Assembly: GCA_949318235.1 (NCBI GenBank)
Contig: OX439131.1
Coordinates: 30,403,018-30,467,017 of the forward strand
Origin: Ecdyonurus torrentis
Lineage: Eukaryota; Arthropoda; Insecta; Ephemeroptera; Heptageniidae
Length of the DNA stretch: 64,000 bases
Direction: 5' to 3'
Part shown: piece after piece, positions 42,472 to 57,659 of the stretch
Position numbering within the stretch: the first letter of the stretch is position 1
Layout: the number at the start of each line of letters is the position of its first letter
The notes under the pieces: model-generated
The model's input: the letters and a program-made list of their open reading frames with translations, nothing else
The model's database searches: none
Told to the model about the DNA's origin: nothing
Program-made: the position numbers and the translations under genes

Positions 42472-43535
42472 CTACATAATCTCTTTTTATACTGTTTTCG
42501 AACTTGTCTTAAAGTAATAAAATTATGTGAGCAATAAAACAATATCTCTAAGTGATATTTTATGCAATTTATGTCCTGTTATATTGTCAATATTCCTATG
42601 TAGCCACGTCATAAACATGCTTCTATACAAGAGTATTACAATTCCATGGGGATTGTTGAGAGCAAGTAAGTACACTGTATGTATGTATGTATTGTACGTT
42701 CCATAGTCATCTTATTATCTGTTAAGTGAACCATTTATCAGCTAACAACCCCTTGCTATTGTGACACACACTTAGCGGCGGGTGAAACAATACTTCATAT
42801 ATACTACATCTACAACAAAATTTAATACTATACACACACCCTTGTTTGTTTTTTACTACCCTCTCCACCCAACAAAAGTGATGAGACAACTAAAATAAAA
42901 TTTATCTTAAAAAAACAAAAAAATAAACATGAACCAAATAAATAAACAAAGTATAAAATTTATAACAGAAAAAAATCTAAATTTTAAATTATTTTTCAGT
43001 TTATATGTATATATTTATATATATATAAAATAAATTTAAAATGCTTATTTATATTAAAAATATGCGTGCAAAAACGTTAAGAAAATGTATGTAAATGAAA
43101 TTTAAAAAATAAGTACCTTTATAAACATGAAAATTTTAACATTATGCAAATAGAAAGAAAATTAAAGTAATTTTTCTAGTCAGTTTTGAAATTTTATTAA
43201 ATTTATATATTTTTTTTTCTTCCCCCTATACTTTGAGATATGTCAGTGTAAAGAGTGATGACATTATTCTTATGGGGTAATACGTATGTCGTTTGCTTCA
43301 ATCAGTCTTACAAGGCAACCCAGCTGTCGCCTTATATCTTCCACACTCAAACACAATCACGCAAGCCTTCTCCTTACTTCAGTCGAACTAATATCAAGTT
43401 TAAACTAAATGTTGGAACTTTTTATACTTCACTATACTACTGTACTATATAACATAACATCTAATTGATAAGAAGAACTTAATTAATTCTTGGAATAATT
43501 CATTAATTTCTATTGTAAGCACGAAGCAGTTTTTT

Positions 43536-43577
<42 letters not shown>

Positions 43578-43693
43578 CTCTTTTTTTAAAAAGATTAAAA
43601 ATTAAAACGTTTTTTTTTTCTTAAATAGGATCTATATTTTAGAAAAACATAGTAATTTTACCTTGATCTCAAAAACAAACTTTTCCCTCTGTA

Positions 43694-43724
<31 letters not shown>

Positions 43725-46700
43725 TTCTTTTCATGAATATAGAATTTTTTTCCTTCTTTTTAATAAATTCAAAAGATTTTTTTTTTTTTTTTTTTTTTTT
43801 TTGCCTTCAAAACACTTTTAAGTTCTTTAATACGGAAAAAAAAAGCTGCGTATACTTGGAGATATAAAGCTACGAAACATATTTGGTGACGAGACTTTAA
43901 TTTAAGAAGACAGTGTAAAAGAGAAGAAATTACATTAATAAATAACAGTGGGTGGAAAGGGGATGTTTTGGAAATGAGAGAGAAGGAGGGAGGTTTCTTT
44001 TACATTAAGAGACGTCGGGGGTAGACTTAAGAGGTGTTTTCATTACGTTAGCATCATAATTTTCAAGCAAAATAAAATATCCTACCTCCTACTTTTATTA
44101 TTATTATTATTATTTTTTTTTTTTTTTTTGCACAAACAACGTAAGACGAGCGTGATAATTGCAATTACTTTACAAGTTATAAAATAGAATTTTAAAAAAA
44201 AATATAATAAAAAAAAAATAATATTTTACAATAACGAGCCTTAAGATAAAGCAATTCAATAATACATAGTTAACAATAAAAGAACGCAAAGAAAAGTAGC
44301 TGAACTCATGCATTTAACAACCATTTTCTTTGTAATACTAAAATCCATAATACTATTTCTTTTGATATTTCCATTTGAAAGGATTAATTAAAATATGAAA
44401 GAGAAAAATATATATATGCATATAAAAATATGCATATTATTATTTTTTTTTATCGTTTTAGAAAAAATAATATAAAGTTCTTCAGAAGTATATTATACAG
44501 TAAAAACTATCTTATCTTTTTTCATATTATCGATTTTATTATTTGTTTTTCCAACAACAAAAAAAATTCAAATATATTCATAACTATAAAATATGAAAAG
44601 GTTATGAAAAGAAAAACTTCCGTTACACATAATATAAAGTTTCAATTTGAATATGAATTTTTGAAGAGCAAACTTTCATTTCACATATTATTATTAAAAG
44701 CAGTTCATAAACTTATTTTTTTATAATAATAAAAATGAATGCAGTAGAAACATTAAATGATTAACGAGATTTTTACATGTCAATTGATGCGGTGGAAAAA
44801 AAAAAAATTAACATATACTTATTTTTTTATATAAACTGCCGTCAAGAATAAAAAATTATATATAATGTGTCTATTCTTTAGAGAAATATTTAATGAGAAT
44901 GAACTGACTGTAATAAATGGATTTATGTAAAATAAAAGACAAAAAAAAAAAAAGAGTCGCTTTATTCTTTTAAGACGCAATGCTGTCTATTGAATCAAAA
45001 TTTCTCTTAATAAAAATTAAAGACAATTAAAATTGAAAGGAAATAAGTACTACCTTTGAAATAAAATAAAATTTAAAAAAAAAAAACTTTTGTAGGATCT
45101 TTTTAATGACCCATAAAATACTCGATATTTTTAAGGGAATAGTGCATTCAGCACATTTCAGTGATCCAGTTCATTGGTTGTGGCACAAAAACTTATGAAC
45201 TCGCTGACGCTATAGTACTCTGATTTATATTACCTGTGATTGACATAAACTTTTCTTTTTTCTTTTTTTTTTTTTTTTTTTTTTTCCCACTGCAAAGATA
45301 ATTTGATCTTTGATTTACAAAGTTAAAATTGATCATCTTTCTCACACATAAAATGGTGATGATATGTAAAACAAAAGAGGGCAATTTTTTTAAAAACAGT
45401 ATTACAAGTTATGTTATAACAATAACATAAAAAAAAGTTAATGTGCCGCACCCGGCAGTACAGAAAATCACATGAAATTTCAAAAGCACAAAATATGCCT
45501 TAGGCTTAACATTCATTTTATAACAATGTCACACAACGTATAATAATAAACACAAATAACTTTGCAAATGACTTTTTACCTTTGTGTATAATTGGAATAT
45601 ATATTTATATATAAACAATGAACTAATTAATGAACATGGTTTTTGAATGGATATAAAAAATAAAATCAAAACATAATTCTTTTTTATTCAATATTATTTT
45701 TTCCCCTTTGTGAAAATGAATTCAGCAACCCGCACGACAGATGTACTCAACTGGTTGCATAAATTTCAGGGGCCATATAAACTATTTCTTCATATTTAAA
45801 AAATAATAATAATAATCTAATTAACATCAAAAGCTCATAGTGACAGCCAATAAATGTTAAACTTGATCCTCACAATTGAACACTTTTTTTTTTACTTCCT
45901 TTCTTTTCCTCTAGAGATTTTAGTAAGTTCTAAAATAAAGCTCTCTTTAATAAAATCACTCCCGAGTGGCTAGAAAATTTAACGACACGATAGAAAAACC
46001 ACTTTGGTGAACAATTTTGTCACTTCTCTATAGTATTTACTTATATCAAGTGTTGTAAGTGTCATTTTTGTATAATTTCATAATGAAATTTCAACCATCT
46101 TGTATCTATACTATAAAAATCAATACATCATTATCATTAGAATTAATAATTAAACAAAGTTTTCAATTTAAAATACTATAGTAGAATTTTCTTTAACGAA
46201 CTAAATATTTCAACTATAATATCCCTTTTTCCTATAATGTTTCATATTATATTTTCTACAGAGCTAAATAATTTTTATATAGTATAACATTTACTTTTCT
46301 TTATTTTTTCCCCCTTTCTATATTTATCTTCATTTATATAAAATAGAAAATTTCTTATATATAGTAGATAGAATGACAGTAAGATAAAATGAAAATAAAC
46401 TAGTATCCAGGGTTACATTAAAGAAAAAGTTTTTTCTTTCCTTCTTTCTTTCTTGAAGCTAGTGTGGTGTGAAGTATAGTACATCATTATGATGACCGTG
46501 ACACGTGGCGAATATATGTACACAATGTCTTTGATGAAATCTTGAACAAGTTACTATAAAGCAAGCTTGCTATTAAGTACTACTACTTTAAGTTTATCAC
46601 AATGAAAACTATAATATACTATGTTATATTATAGTAGAGAGAAAGAGAGAGTTTTGCTGACTCTAGACCATATGTAGCATAAGGGAACAAACATTTTCTG

Positions 46701-47290
46701 CTGACAACTAAGCTTTTCATGACTTCGTGTATAGTGGAAAACAGCTATGAACATCAATCATGAAATTGATCTATTATTTTATGTATATATATATAATTAT
46801 AATGTATCAATCAGTTTTTTTTAAATTTAAATTAATTGCATGACCTATTTTGTAACAAAAATATATAAAAATATAATTAATGTTGCAGATTCTTTGAAAC
46901 ATTAAAAACAGCAGTGCACTTTTTTTTAATTATTATTATTTATTACATTCAGAAAATGCAATTAATTAATTTATATATTTATATATATTACTAGTATTGA
47001 CATAAAGCAATTAAAATTTAATAAAAATTGTAATATACTGTATGATGAAACAAACAATTTGCTATTGATAACATTACACATTTTGTGTTACATCAATTTA
47101 TAAATAATATTGAATACCATAAACAATGATAATTTTTATTTCATTTAAAATGAATATTTTTAAAGCTTAAAAAAGGAGAAAGAGAAAAATCTTTCTGACT
47201 ATAAATTGTATTTTGTATTTTTAATAATTTTTATGGTATTTTCTCGCAGAGCAATAATTGCAGTCTGTAATAAATTAAATTGCATGAAAA
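42472..47290. other. AT-rich non-coding stretch
   Basis: About 4.8 kb of AT-rich DNA with (CT)n (about 43541-43572), poly-A (about 43692-43719), poly-T (about 43778-43802), a TTA patch leading into poly-T (44094-44129) and poly-T (about 45268-45285). ACGTCATAAACATG at about 42608 repeats a 14-bp word of the copy A/B element, without the rest of it. A 98-codon plus frame at 44430-44726 is composition-driven. No gene recognised. Confidence 0.55.
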
Positions 47291-47607
47291 TTAAAGGCGT
47301 AGAACACCTTGAACAAAAAACAAGTCTAATATCCTAACAAACCTAAATATGAACGTTGATTTGGCCGGAGTAATTGATTTCTAATTTATTTTCCATTCAC
47401 AAAATGAAAACTGCTGGTTTGTGACGTCACAGCTCGCCTGTTTCCGCGCGCGTGGACTAGTGAGCTGTGACGTCACAAACCTGCAGCTGTTATTTTGTAA
47501 ATGGAATATAAATTAGAAATAAATGACTCCGGCCAAATTCAACGTTGATATTTAAGTATGTTAGGATATGATACATGTTTTTTGTTCAAGGTGTTCTACG
47601 CCTTTAA
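47291..47607. mobile_element. TTAA-bounded palindromic MITE, type C (317 bp)
   Basis: TTAA lies at both ends (47291-47294 and 47604-47607), with near-perfect inverted termini AGGCGTAGAACACCTTGAAC. The palindrome continues almost to the centre. Each arm contains a full TGACGTCA (47422-47429 and 47468-47475), separated by a GC-rich centre containing CCGCGCGCG. The outer bases TTAAAGGNRTAGAMC align with the right terminus of copies A/B, suggesting one transposase recognises both. No coding capacity. Confidence 0.82.
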
Positions 47608-48180
47608 TTGATATTAATTGAGACTACAATTAATCATATTATTGTACATTGAAAATTAAATCTCTGTCACATTTAGAGAGAGATTTTAGAGAGGAAAAAG
47701 GAATCTTCTGGATTATATTTTTAGTAAATTTAATGTTATACGTACTGAAAATTTTCCTTGTCATGACTATTTTCAAGAACGGTGCGATTATTATAATTTT
47801 TTTTATTTATTATTATTATTATTTGTAATATGAAGAATTGTGAAAAAGTTTTATTTTAATTTTGTAAACCTAATTAAAAAAAAAGTAATCATACTGAAAG
47901 AGAAACACAAAAATGTACTGTTATATTAACATTTCATATTAATTGAAAAAAATTCCAGAACATTACATTCTTAATTAAAAAAAAAATATATAAAATTTTT
48001 ACATATTATATTTAGACGAAAGTTTCTAAATTGTGGTTTAAAGTAGAGTTATAATTTCTTGTGGTAATATCTGACAAAGGTAAAGCTAATTAAATTAGTG
48101 CATACGTTTACTTTAGATATAGCTGTTCAATTGGGTGTTAAGTTCTTTGCAATTTTCCTCTCATTTTCTCTCTTTCTCTG

Positions 48181-48186
<6 letters not shown>
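47608..48186. other. AT-rich non-coding stretch
   Basis: AT-rich sequence, no gene or repeat family recognised. Confidence 0.6.

Positions 48187-48248
<62 letters not shown>
48187..48248. repeat. (CT)n microsatellite, about 62 bp
   Basis: Pure CT array with a CT-rich lead-in. The overlapping 67-75 codon frames are translated repeat. Confidence 0.95.
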
Positions 48249-48251
<3 letters not shown>

Positions 48252-48439
48252 ATGAAGTGTTCTGTCAAGTGGAGGTTGACAACGCTGTTGTCTCTCAAAG
48301 AAACTAAAAGTAAAATCAATTTTAACATCACAAGATTTCAATTCAATTCAATGCAAGCTTAACATTATCTAACAATAATTTTATCAGAAAATAACTTAAA
48401 CATGAAGCATATTTATAATAAATAAAAATAAAATAATCT

Positions 48440-48441
<2 letters not shown>

Positions 48442-48503
<62 letters not shown>
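48442..48503. repeat. (TA)n microsatellite, about 62 bp
   Basis: Pure TA array. Confidence 0.95.
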
Positions 48504-48509
<6 letters not shown>

Positions 48510-51500
48510 AAGTGACGTAAAAATAAATAAGGTATGATTCACTCAATTTACTTTGCATTAAATTATATTTTATAACTTTGAAACTATTAAATTAGTTTTG
48601 ACTTTACATAACGATAAAGAAAAAAACATACATATACATGAGGAAAATATATTTACCACTCTATTTTATTTACATAGAAAATTTTATTTCATAATCTTTT
48701 TACTTTGCTTTACTATTTCATAGGTAAATCGAGAGGAGCGTTTAAAATATACATACAAAAAATGAGGCAAGAAAAAAAAATGAGATCACTTACTTTTTTA
48801 TCCTTTCTTTTACAAAAGCGTATATAGTTTTTGAGTTCCTGTACAGTACATTATTTTTCTACTACTATATATAAAATTCTGTTAAAAGCTCGGAGAGAGA
48901 GAGCAAGTATGTATGTATGGTAACTACTTTAAAATTCCATTTGATGTTAAGAAGCGTATAGAGTATGCAGTTAGGCATTCAGGCAGTGTGAGATAAATTT
49001 TAGTTCTATGTATCAGACTGCAGACATGTGAGTTTTCTCTGCATAATTCACGCCACATTCACCATCCCTCCCTCTCTCAATTTCTAACCCTGATGGGCAA
49101 ATGGACGTGTGGGAGCTACCATCCGTCCGTGTGTGAGGAGGGGTAAAATCAAACTATATATACCCTTCATATATAGAAAAAGGTAAAAAAAAAAAAAAAA
49201 AAAAAAAAAAAGTTCAATGGATCAATACATTCCATCAGTTTTAGATTCGATAAAAATATAAGAGAGAGAGAGAGATAAAGAGAGAGAGAGAGAGGAAAAA
49301 CTATTATTATTTACAATGCTAATAAATTGAGTTATTTATGAATTTTATCGGTATTTATATTTTTTTTAAACACGCATTTTCTATAAATCTATCATACCTA
49401 TATACGACGATTTGAAATTCATCTCAGATTTCATAGAAGGCTATTTAAATATATTATAGAAATATTAAATTCACGTTATAAATTATAAAAGTTTGGTTAT
49501 AGCATGATATTTAAAAAAGCAATTAAAAATACATATTATTGAAAAAATATGTACATATATTAACCCAGGTTTAATATATATATATAAACGTTATGAATGA
49601 GGAAATTGCTCTCCCTCACTCTCTCTTCTCTATTTTCTATATCACTTCACATAATTACAAAGTAAGTTTTTATGCATTGATTGAAGGTAATTAATGCAGC
49701 TTAAACGTTAGCACGTTCTTTACAAAATGAACGTTAATTTACATTTTTCGTAAAAAAAAAAAATGCAATTACCTTGAAGCATCATATTCATATACAAAGT
49801 AAATTTATTGGCAAAAAAAAAAATACATCAACATTTTATAATGACATATATGAAAAATTAATGCAAGATGAAATATTTTATGCATTCAAACACTATAGAA
49901 TTGAAAATCCATTAGTTTTATGTTAATTTATGCATATCATAGAGGTATTAGTTGAAATGGTGTAATGTTCAATGTATATGAAGTACTAAGTAAAAAATAC
50001 AAACAAGCATACGAAAGGTATGTATGTATAGTATAATGTTTACTACTTTATTTTATATATTTGAATTGTTAATCATTGAGCACAAAATGTAAACATAGTA
50101 GATATACCTATGCTATATAGGATTAAGCTGTGTTACAAAACATTTTTGCATTTAGATTTGATTAAAACAAGTGCAATGTAAACAGTTCTATATAATATCA
50201 AACTTTATAAAGTGACGTAATGTGTATTTCCAAAATTGACATTTCATATTGCACCATTATAATTTTTTACCACTTACTTATTTTAATGAAGTTATAGCAT
50301 CTAGGAAAACTTAAGTTTGTATTATCGCCCACACAGATATCGCCCATTTTAAATAGTATTAATAAAGCATCATTTTAGGACAATGGTAAATTTAAACAAA
50401 ATCATATTGTTCCATTAAGGGTTATATTTAGATGGCTTTTTGTCAAAATATTAATAGAAAACTTCTAAACTTAATAGTAACAGCTATACCTATGATAAAA
50501 TTTTAAGAATCCGTGACCATCAGATAATAGAAAAAAAGAATATTGAAATTAACATGGGCACTTATGGGACTCAAACTTTAAAAATTCATAATTTAAAATC
50601 TAGCATGTTAACCCCCCCCCCCCCACTTTTTACATTATAGAAGATAACTTATCCTAATGTATTACTGTAATTTTTTTTTCTTCTTCTTTGCAACTTTTTA
50701 GTCAAATCTTGCAATAGCTGATTGAAAAAACTGAGAAAACTATGATTGCACATAAGTAAACTTTATTTAAATTGTAAACAATAAGTATCTGTAAAAAAAA
50801 AAAAAAAAAATCTATTAAAATAATCAACACATGTATCCATGTAAATAAATTGATTTAAATTTAATTTAGCTTTCAGTCTTGTATATATATAATATAGGTT
50901 ATAAATAAGAATATTGACGTGATCATGCTGCAATGCCACCGAGTGTCAAATAAATAAATAATCGATCATTTATTAAATCTCGCAAGTATACAATATCAGC
51001 AGGAAAAAAAATAACTTTATTAATGATTCTTTTTGGTATCAAAAAAAAAGTGTCAAATATTCAATATAAAGTACGTAAAAAATTTAGCTGTATAATTTAC
51101 AAATACGAATAATTGTATTTTGAAACCTTTTAAATATTGAAATATGTAAATGTACAAATAATTTTTTTTTCTTATTATTATTAACCAAAATGTAACAATA
51201 TTTTTATTGATTTGTTTATAAAAATGCTTTCAAAATAATGTTAAATACTTACTATATAAAAATTACAAAGAGAAAGAATAAGAGAGCACTTTATACATTA
51301 CATCCATTATTGTGTTTGTTTTAATAAAAAGCTTTGAAAAACAAATAATACCCACACAAAACACTCGTTTCGTGCACTTTAATGGAGTTTTTATTATTAT
51401 TTGATAAAACAAAGAGAGAAAAAAAATCAAATGTTACGCCATGACAAAATAATAATAATAAAAAAAAGAAAAGAAAAGTTAAAACATATTTTTACGTGGC

Positions 51501-52158
51501 AAAATTTTTTAACAGAAAAAAAATAATAATCTGACAAATTGAATTTGTTTTCTCATGATTTCTTTTTTCTTTCTCTTTTTCTCTCACACCCTTCGCAGTT
51601 GTTTTTCTTCGCGAATGTAATGAAGCGAGACAGGATAAGCTTGCTTATACGCATCACATTGCTATATATTATATTATATACCTTAAACTCTACACCATTC
51701 TACACTTGAAGAAGAAAAAAAGAGGGCGAATGAAGGAAAAGAGAAATGGAAAATTCAGGATAGAATTGTATAAGTTTAAAGACGAGTAAGTAGGTGGAAC
51801 AGAAAAATAGAAAATGTTTATGCAAGTGAGAATAAAATCTAGAGGGTGAAAAATATTACATGCAGTAGTATAAAAAAATATATAGGGGGAATATCCTTCA
51901 ATTTTATATATTACATACCGTACAGTTTATACCACGTATTAAAATAAATTTATTTCACCAAAGGTGTTACAAGACTCAGATTTGTTGAGTATAACTTTTT
52001 CAAGTGGAAAGTATTTACTATATAGTCGAAGGGGGGGGGGGGGGTGCATTCTTTTACATGAGTTAATAAAAAAAAATAGAATTTTCAAGTATTTTTGTAT
52101 ATAAAGTCACATTGAATAAGAGTCGAAGAAAATATACTTGTTTTTTATCCCTTCGAGA

Positions 52159-52190
<32 letters not shown>

Positions 52191-52550
52191 CACGAAGAAG
52201 ATACGAAAGCTTACGACATTTTTTTGTATGTGGTTCCCAGAAAAAAAAAAAGTAAGTACTTTTGTGATGTGAATGTAAAAGTTAATGTATAAATGTGATA
52301 AAACATTTTGTTTTGATGTTACTTCATATGGACAGAGATAATACTTTTGGATATACGTATCCTATACTATATATAGATATAATATAGTCTATACATGAAA
52401 AAAAAAATGTATAGGATCATCTTTTGCCTATATAACCAAATACATGAACATAAAAAGGGATGCTGTACATACACAACATGCGTAACAACACATCTGGACC
52501 ATTTTCTATTCTCCCACCATCTTATCTTGCCTTGTCTCCTCACCCTTTAC

Positions 52551-52582
<32 letters not shown>

Positions 52583-53683
52583 CATACACACAATATACAT
52601 GAATGCAATGGTATATTGTGCCTACGTAGATATAAAAATGGACTGTTCTACATACAATATCCTTCTCTCTATATAACGATATTTTTTTTTCTTTCTTCTT
52701 CTTTTTTGTATATTTTTTATGTATCTTTTTTTTTTTTTTTTTTACATGTATATTTCAATATCATATGCTACATGATACAAAATTGATACCGATATATATA
52801 TATGTATATTATATAACTGTAACGCTATATATTATAAAATTAAATTTTGTAATTAAAATTTTATGATAGAATATATTACAAAAATTAAAATTAAAAAAAA
52901 AATCAATAAAAATGTGGTTATGATATTTTTCCTAGCGTTTTATCAAATAAATAAAAAAAAAAGTATACATAATGTGTACATCCTAAACATAAAAAACTTT
53001 AATGTTTATCTATAATTTAATAGCTTGTTTTAAAAATGTTATAATTATATTTTTTATTATATATAAATTTAACCACATGCATATGATATAAAAAATTTAA
53101 TATCAGTATTGATTTAAAAAAATAAATAAATAAATATGCTTGAAAATGTACACATTAAAAGAAAAAAAAAAGGAACCAAAAATTGAAATTCGGATGGCAT
53201 ACATATATTATAATATTTCAATTTCATTTATAAATAATAAAAATATATTATAGTACTCTAAAATATAATAATAATAACAATGGCTCTGGTAAAAAAAAAA
53301 AATCAAGCATGTAGCTCAATATTGTATTGTTTATGTAACTGACATACACAAAAATATTATAAATCATATAATATATTACACACAAAAATTATACTGTATA
53401 ATATATTACCCATGTATTTATTAAATAAAATACGATATTTTTAAAGTAGATATTTTATAATAATCCAATATTATTACAAAGCGTAATATCTGTAATGAAT
53501 TTACATGGCATTTTTTTTTTCTTTTTTTACAACGCAGTGGTTTTTTTTATTACAATTCGAAATAATTTGCATATATTTTTTTATCGCAGAAAATATTAAA
53601 TATTATGTTTATTAGTCTTATAAAATATTAATTTGCTTACTGTTTATTTGGTCTAAAAATGTAGTTAAAGATGAAAAAAGAAT
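48504..53683. other. AT-rich non-coding stretch
   Basis: About 5.2 kb of AT-rich DNA. It holds poly-A (about 49187-49211), an interrupted (GA)n (about 49261-49293), a C13 run (50612-50624), a G14 run (52031-52044), poly-A (about 52166-52190), (TA)n (about 52552-52576) and poly-T (about 52728-52743). A GC-richer patch is at 49045-49145. No gene recognised. Confidence 0.6.
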
Positions 53684-53722
53684 CCTTACCTGTAACAGAG
53701 AAAAAAATACAAAAATTAGTTC
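53684..53722 (-). promoter_or_regulatory. Candidate recursive splice site (ratchet point), minus strand
   Basis: On the minus strand CTAAT (a plausible branch-point word), then a T-rich tract ending TTTCTCTGTTACAG, is followed directly by GTAAGG. The junction lies between 53690 and 53689. Both splice-site halves are strong. The site shares the 13-mer TGTTACAGGTAAG with the minus-strand site at 15587/15586, about 38 kb downstream in the same transcriptional direction. This agrees with stepwise removal of one long intron. Use is inferred only. Confidence 0.55.
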
Positions 53723-54350
53723 ATATTTCATAAACAAATTTAGTCATATATGTATTACGATTTTATTATCTTTTACAGAACATAAAAATTTGTATTGGCT
53801 TACTGTATACATTCTTTTTTCTCCCTAAATCCCTAGCATTTACAAAAATCCAATCAGCGAACAATAGCGATATGGATACATACATACAACATTCATACAA
53901 AAAAAGTAAGCTTTATAGAATATTCAATATAATTATATTTATGTAAATAGAAATGTTTTTTCTATACATTCAATATCATATAAAAAATATGAATACAAAA
54001 ATTGTTGCTATTGTTTTGATATCATTATATTGAATACAATATAGCACTACTATTCATCAATATTTAATTGTTTAAATAAGTATGAAACAAAATTTGCATT
54101 GACAATTTTTCATCATTGACAAATTAAAATTTGCTGCTTATTATAAATTTATTTATAAAATAAAGTATATTATTACTATATTTCAAGTAATTTATCAACT
54201 TTTTTTTATATATATTTGCCTTTTTTTTTTTTTTTTTCCAAGTGTAATAAAAACAAGCACTATCAATGTGAGTACTGCGTTTTCAAAAGTAGATTCCATG
54301 CACACATGACAAAGACTGCTTTTGCTTTATAGTTTCATCAGTGCTTGCTC
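53723..54350. other. AT-rich non-coding stretch
   Basis: AT-rich sequence with a short poly-T near 54223-54238. No gene recognised. Confidence 0.6.
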
Positions 54351-54381
54351 GGGGGCAGGGGGCGGGGAGGAGGGGGGGGGG
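54351..54381 (+). other. G-quadruplex motif, plus strand
   Basis: G5-CA-G5-C-G4-A-G2-A-G10: several G-runs with 1-2 nt loops, meeting the strict four-run G4 pattern. It is the most G-rich segment in the window and is surrounded by AT-rich DNA. Confidence 0.85.
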
Positions 54382-54556
54382 CTAACAAAGCTTGGTCATC
54401 GTACAAATCAATACCTTTCACTGAACTAGAAAATATAGCCGAAAATATTCACAAATTTTGTCATACTAAAAAATTTATTATTCGCAAAGAATAGGTATTA
54501 TAACAAATCCAGACTTATTATAATAATGTTAGGTAATCTGATTTTTTATCTTCTCT

Positions 54557-54598
<42 letters not shown>

Positions 54599-55971
54599 CT
54601 CTTCCAATTTTACAACTAGTTTTTCTCATAAAAACAATGCGATTTTTTACAGCAAAATAAAACTTTTTTTTCACGTTATAAATCTTAACTTATAATATTA
54701 TTTCGATTTTATACAATAATAAATGAAAAGAGTATAGCTTGCCCCATTTCTTTATACCATTACCATGGTATCATTATATCAATTATTTTAAGAGATTTGA
54801 GATTGACTGTGATAAAAGCACTTATTCCTAATTATGGTAATTATATATCTTTTTTTCTTTCAAATCTGAGTTCTAACTTATTGACCTTAAATAAACAGCA
54901 AAACATTATAAATAAATTCTGTAATGACAATATATATACAGAAACTTTAGTATATATGTGTACATATAAATAACATTATTACTTATTAGCAATTCAACAT
55001 GTACACGTTAATTTTTTTGTTTCCTAATATACATGACGACCCTGATTACCATATAATATTACATTACAGTACATCACTTCATTAATACATACCCAAGAGT
55101 TTGTTGTTGATAATACCATTCAATTCCCATTGCGAAATAACTAAATCATGTTGAAATTTACATATTTTGTGATTCTTTACATTTGTTTAATATTTTTGGT
55201 ACATATATATATATAATATTATAGTATATTATACCTCTTTTTTTTCTACCATATTATATGTATAAATGTATGAAAAAAAAAGTGTGCTTTAAAAATGAAC
55301 ACGAACACAACGGATGAGTTGATAAGCATGAAATATGCGTATTCACGTTGGTACGGATGCTGTATGGGTTTAAAATAAGATGATAATCTCACCACAATAT
55401 ATTTATTCTACACGCTGTGTGTATATATATATATATATATATGTATGTACTGCAGGGCACAATAGAATAAAAAAAAATATACATATATATTGTGATTTTA
55501 TTTTATATTATTCCACCTCTTTTTTTATGAAATGTACAGAGTACCAGAGTGCTTTCAAATTTCTGTGAATTTTAGCTTTTTTGTTATATACAGTACAGTA
55601 GTTATACTGGCTATATGCATAATGCTCCATTTTAAAAGAATTGTATTTTATGCTATCTGTACGCACGGAAAGGATAAACTACGTAATTTATGCTACATTT
55701 ATGTCATTATATATAGCATAAATGATACTAAATTAGAACATAGCAATTGTGCAGTATATAGCATAGATCATGCTGCATTGAATAACTTTTACTGAAAATG
55801 GGCTAGCATTAATATTACTGTTAGTCCATGTAAAATTAAAAAAATTGGTCCTCTCATTATTATCATTTTTGTTTTTTTACTGTTTAAAAGTCTTATGTTA
55901 TTTTCTTACTCTATTTTTCAAAATTAAAACAAGCTCGGAACCATTATATGAGTAAAAATTTTAAAGGTTTG

Positions 55972-56007
<36 letters not shown>

Positions 56008-56427
56008 AAATTTTGATTTGTCTCGCCATATGAACCAAATACACATGAAATAGATGCCATATACGATATTCTCATAAGTCTAATGTAAGACAGCTTTAAC
56101 ATTTTAGATTCGGTACATATCACAAATAACAAATCAAAACAAAAACTTAAATTTTACTAGCATCAGACCATCTCAGTTTGTGAATGTTTAACTTTTTAAA
56201 ACATGCTAAATAATAAATAATTTACTACTGTGTATATTTAGCTACTAAATCAACAACACAAAATTTCAAAATAAATTCACAAGGGTATATTATATGGTCC
56301 GTTTACAGTAGAAATATTATTTTAACTTTGTACACAGAAACTATATGCGTGATTATGTTATTTTACCGTAAAATAATACCGTATAATATACCCTTGAATA
56401 AATCCAAACTTCATGTTACTTAAATTA

Positions 56428-56478
<51 letters not shown>

Positions 56479-57655
56479 GATATATTAATCTTGATTTAAA
56501 TAGCAAAAATATATATATATATATTATCTGATTTAATAGAACATACAACTTATTATCATATTTTATTATAATATAGAGAATATTATATAGAAATCATAAT
56601 TTTTGAAATAAACAGTATCATAAAAATAAAACTGTGATAACTTGGCACAATCTTTTTTTGTTAATACTTGCAATATAGCTAGCTACACAATTTACATAAA
56701 ATGAACATAATAAAGAGAAAGAGATATAGAGAAGTTTTGTTTTTAAGTCCTGTGTCTGAATTACTTCTTCAAATAAAATCTAAAGTATAAGCACTACAGT
56801 AAGCTAAAAACTTTTCATAGCTTGTCTACTTCCTTCTCTGTATTGTATACTTGGTATTGCAATATTACATAAGATTCAAATAACTATATGAATAGCATTG
56901 AAATTTCAACTTTAGTAACATTGTAAAAAATATATATATAATATAGCATGATATGTATTTTGTTGGTTAGTCAGCGCAATGTTAATTTTAACAAAATGTT
57001 CTTAGAAAGGAAAAAAAAAAAAAAAAATGATGGTGAAAATTGTTACAAAACTATATAGAATAAAATGTTAAAATTTGTACGTACATTTTAGTGTTTATGT
57101 ATGCAGTTTTCAACGCAGTTTATTTTATTATTATTATTATTTATTATACTATTATATTTTTTATAATTAATATTAATTCCTTTAAAAAATATTATTTTTT
57201 ATATTTTGTAAGTGCAAAACGTAAATATCTGTAGATGTATGGCATCTTTATAAGGATTCTTGTATTTCAAAAACAAACCTTTATGAATGGTGTGAATTAA
57301 TTGTATGCGTTGTTTATATAATTTCTCTTCTGTGTGCATGCATGTCTCTAATTTAAATTTATATTGCAAATTAATAAAATTCTCTGTGTACTATGTGTAC
57401 CACTAATGTATTGAGGACAAGCCTGTTTTTGGTAAACAATAAATAAAATAATAAAAATAAAGTGAAAAAAAAAATCAACATACTAATTATCTAATAAATT
57501 TCCATGTAAGACAACTATAAAACATAAATGGCAATTAATCAATTCACAAAGTCAATTATACTGTAATCTCATACGATATAATATTAATAATAATTGTATT
57601 ATATATATATTTTTTTTTTATTTCGACTATGAGGTATAATTTACTTGGCATGTTT
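54382..57655. other. AT-rich non-coding stretch
   Basis: About 3.3 kb of AT-rich DNA with (CT)n (about 54560-54593), poly-T (about 55975-56005), imperfect (TA)n (about 56428-56472) and poly-A (about 57010-57027). Frames at 55380-55568 and 55532-55795 lack simple repeats for part of their length but show no motif. No gene recognised. Confidence 0.55.
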
Positions 57656-57659
57656 CTTG

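Noticed and set aside
44430..44726. 98-codon plus-strand frame
   Set aside because: Ile/Phe/Lys/Asn-rich as expected from AT-rich DNA; no motif or splice context.
45215..45245. Minus-strand AATCACAG|GTAATA
   Set aside because: Pyrimidine tract too poor and the donor is weak.
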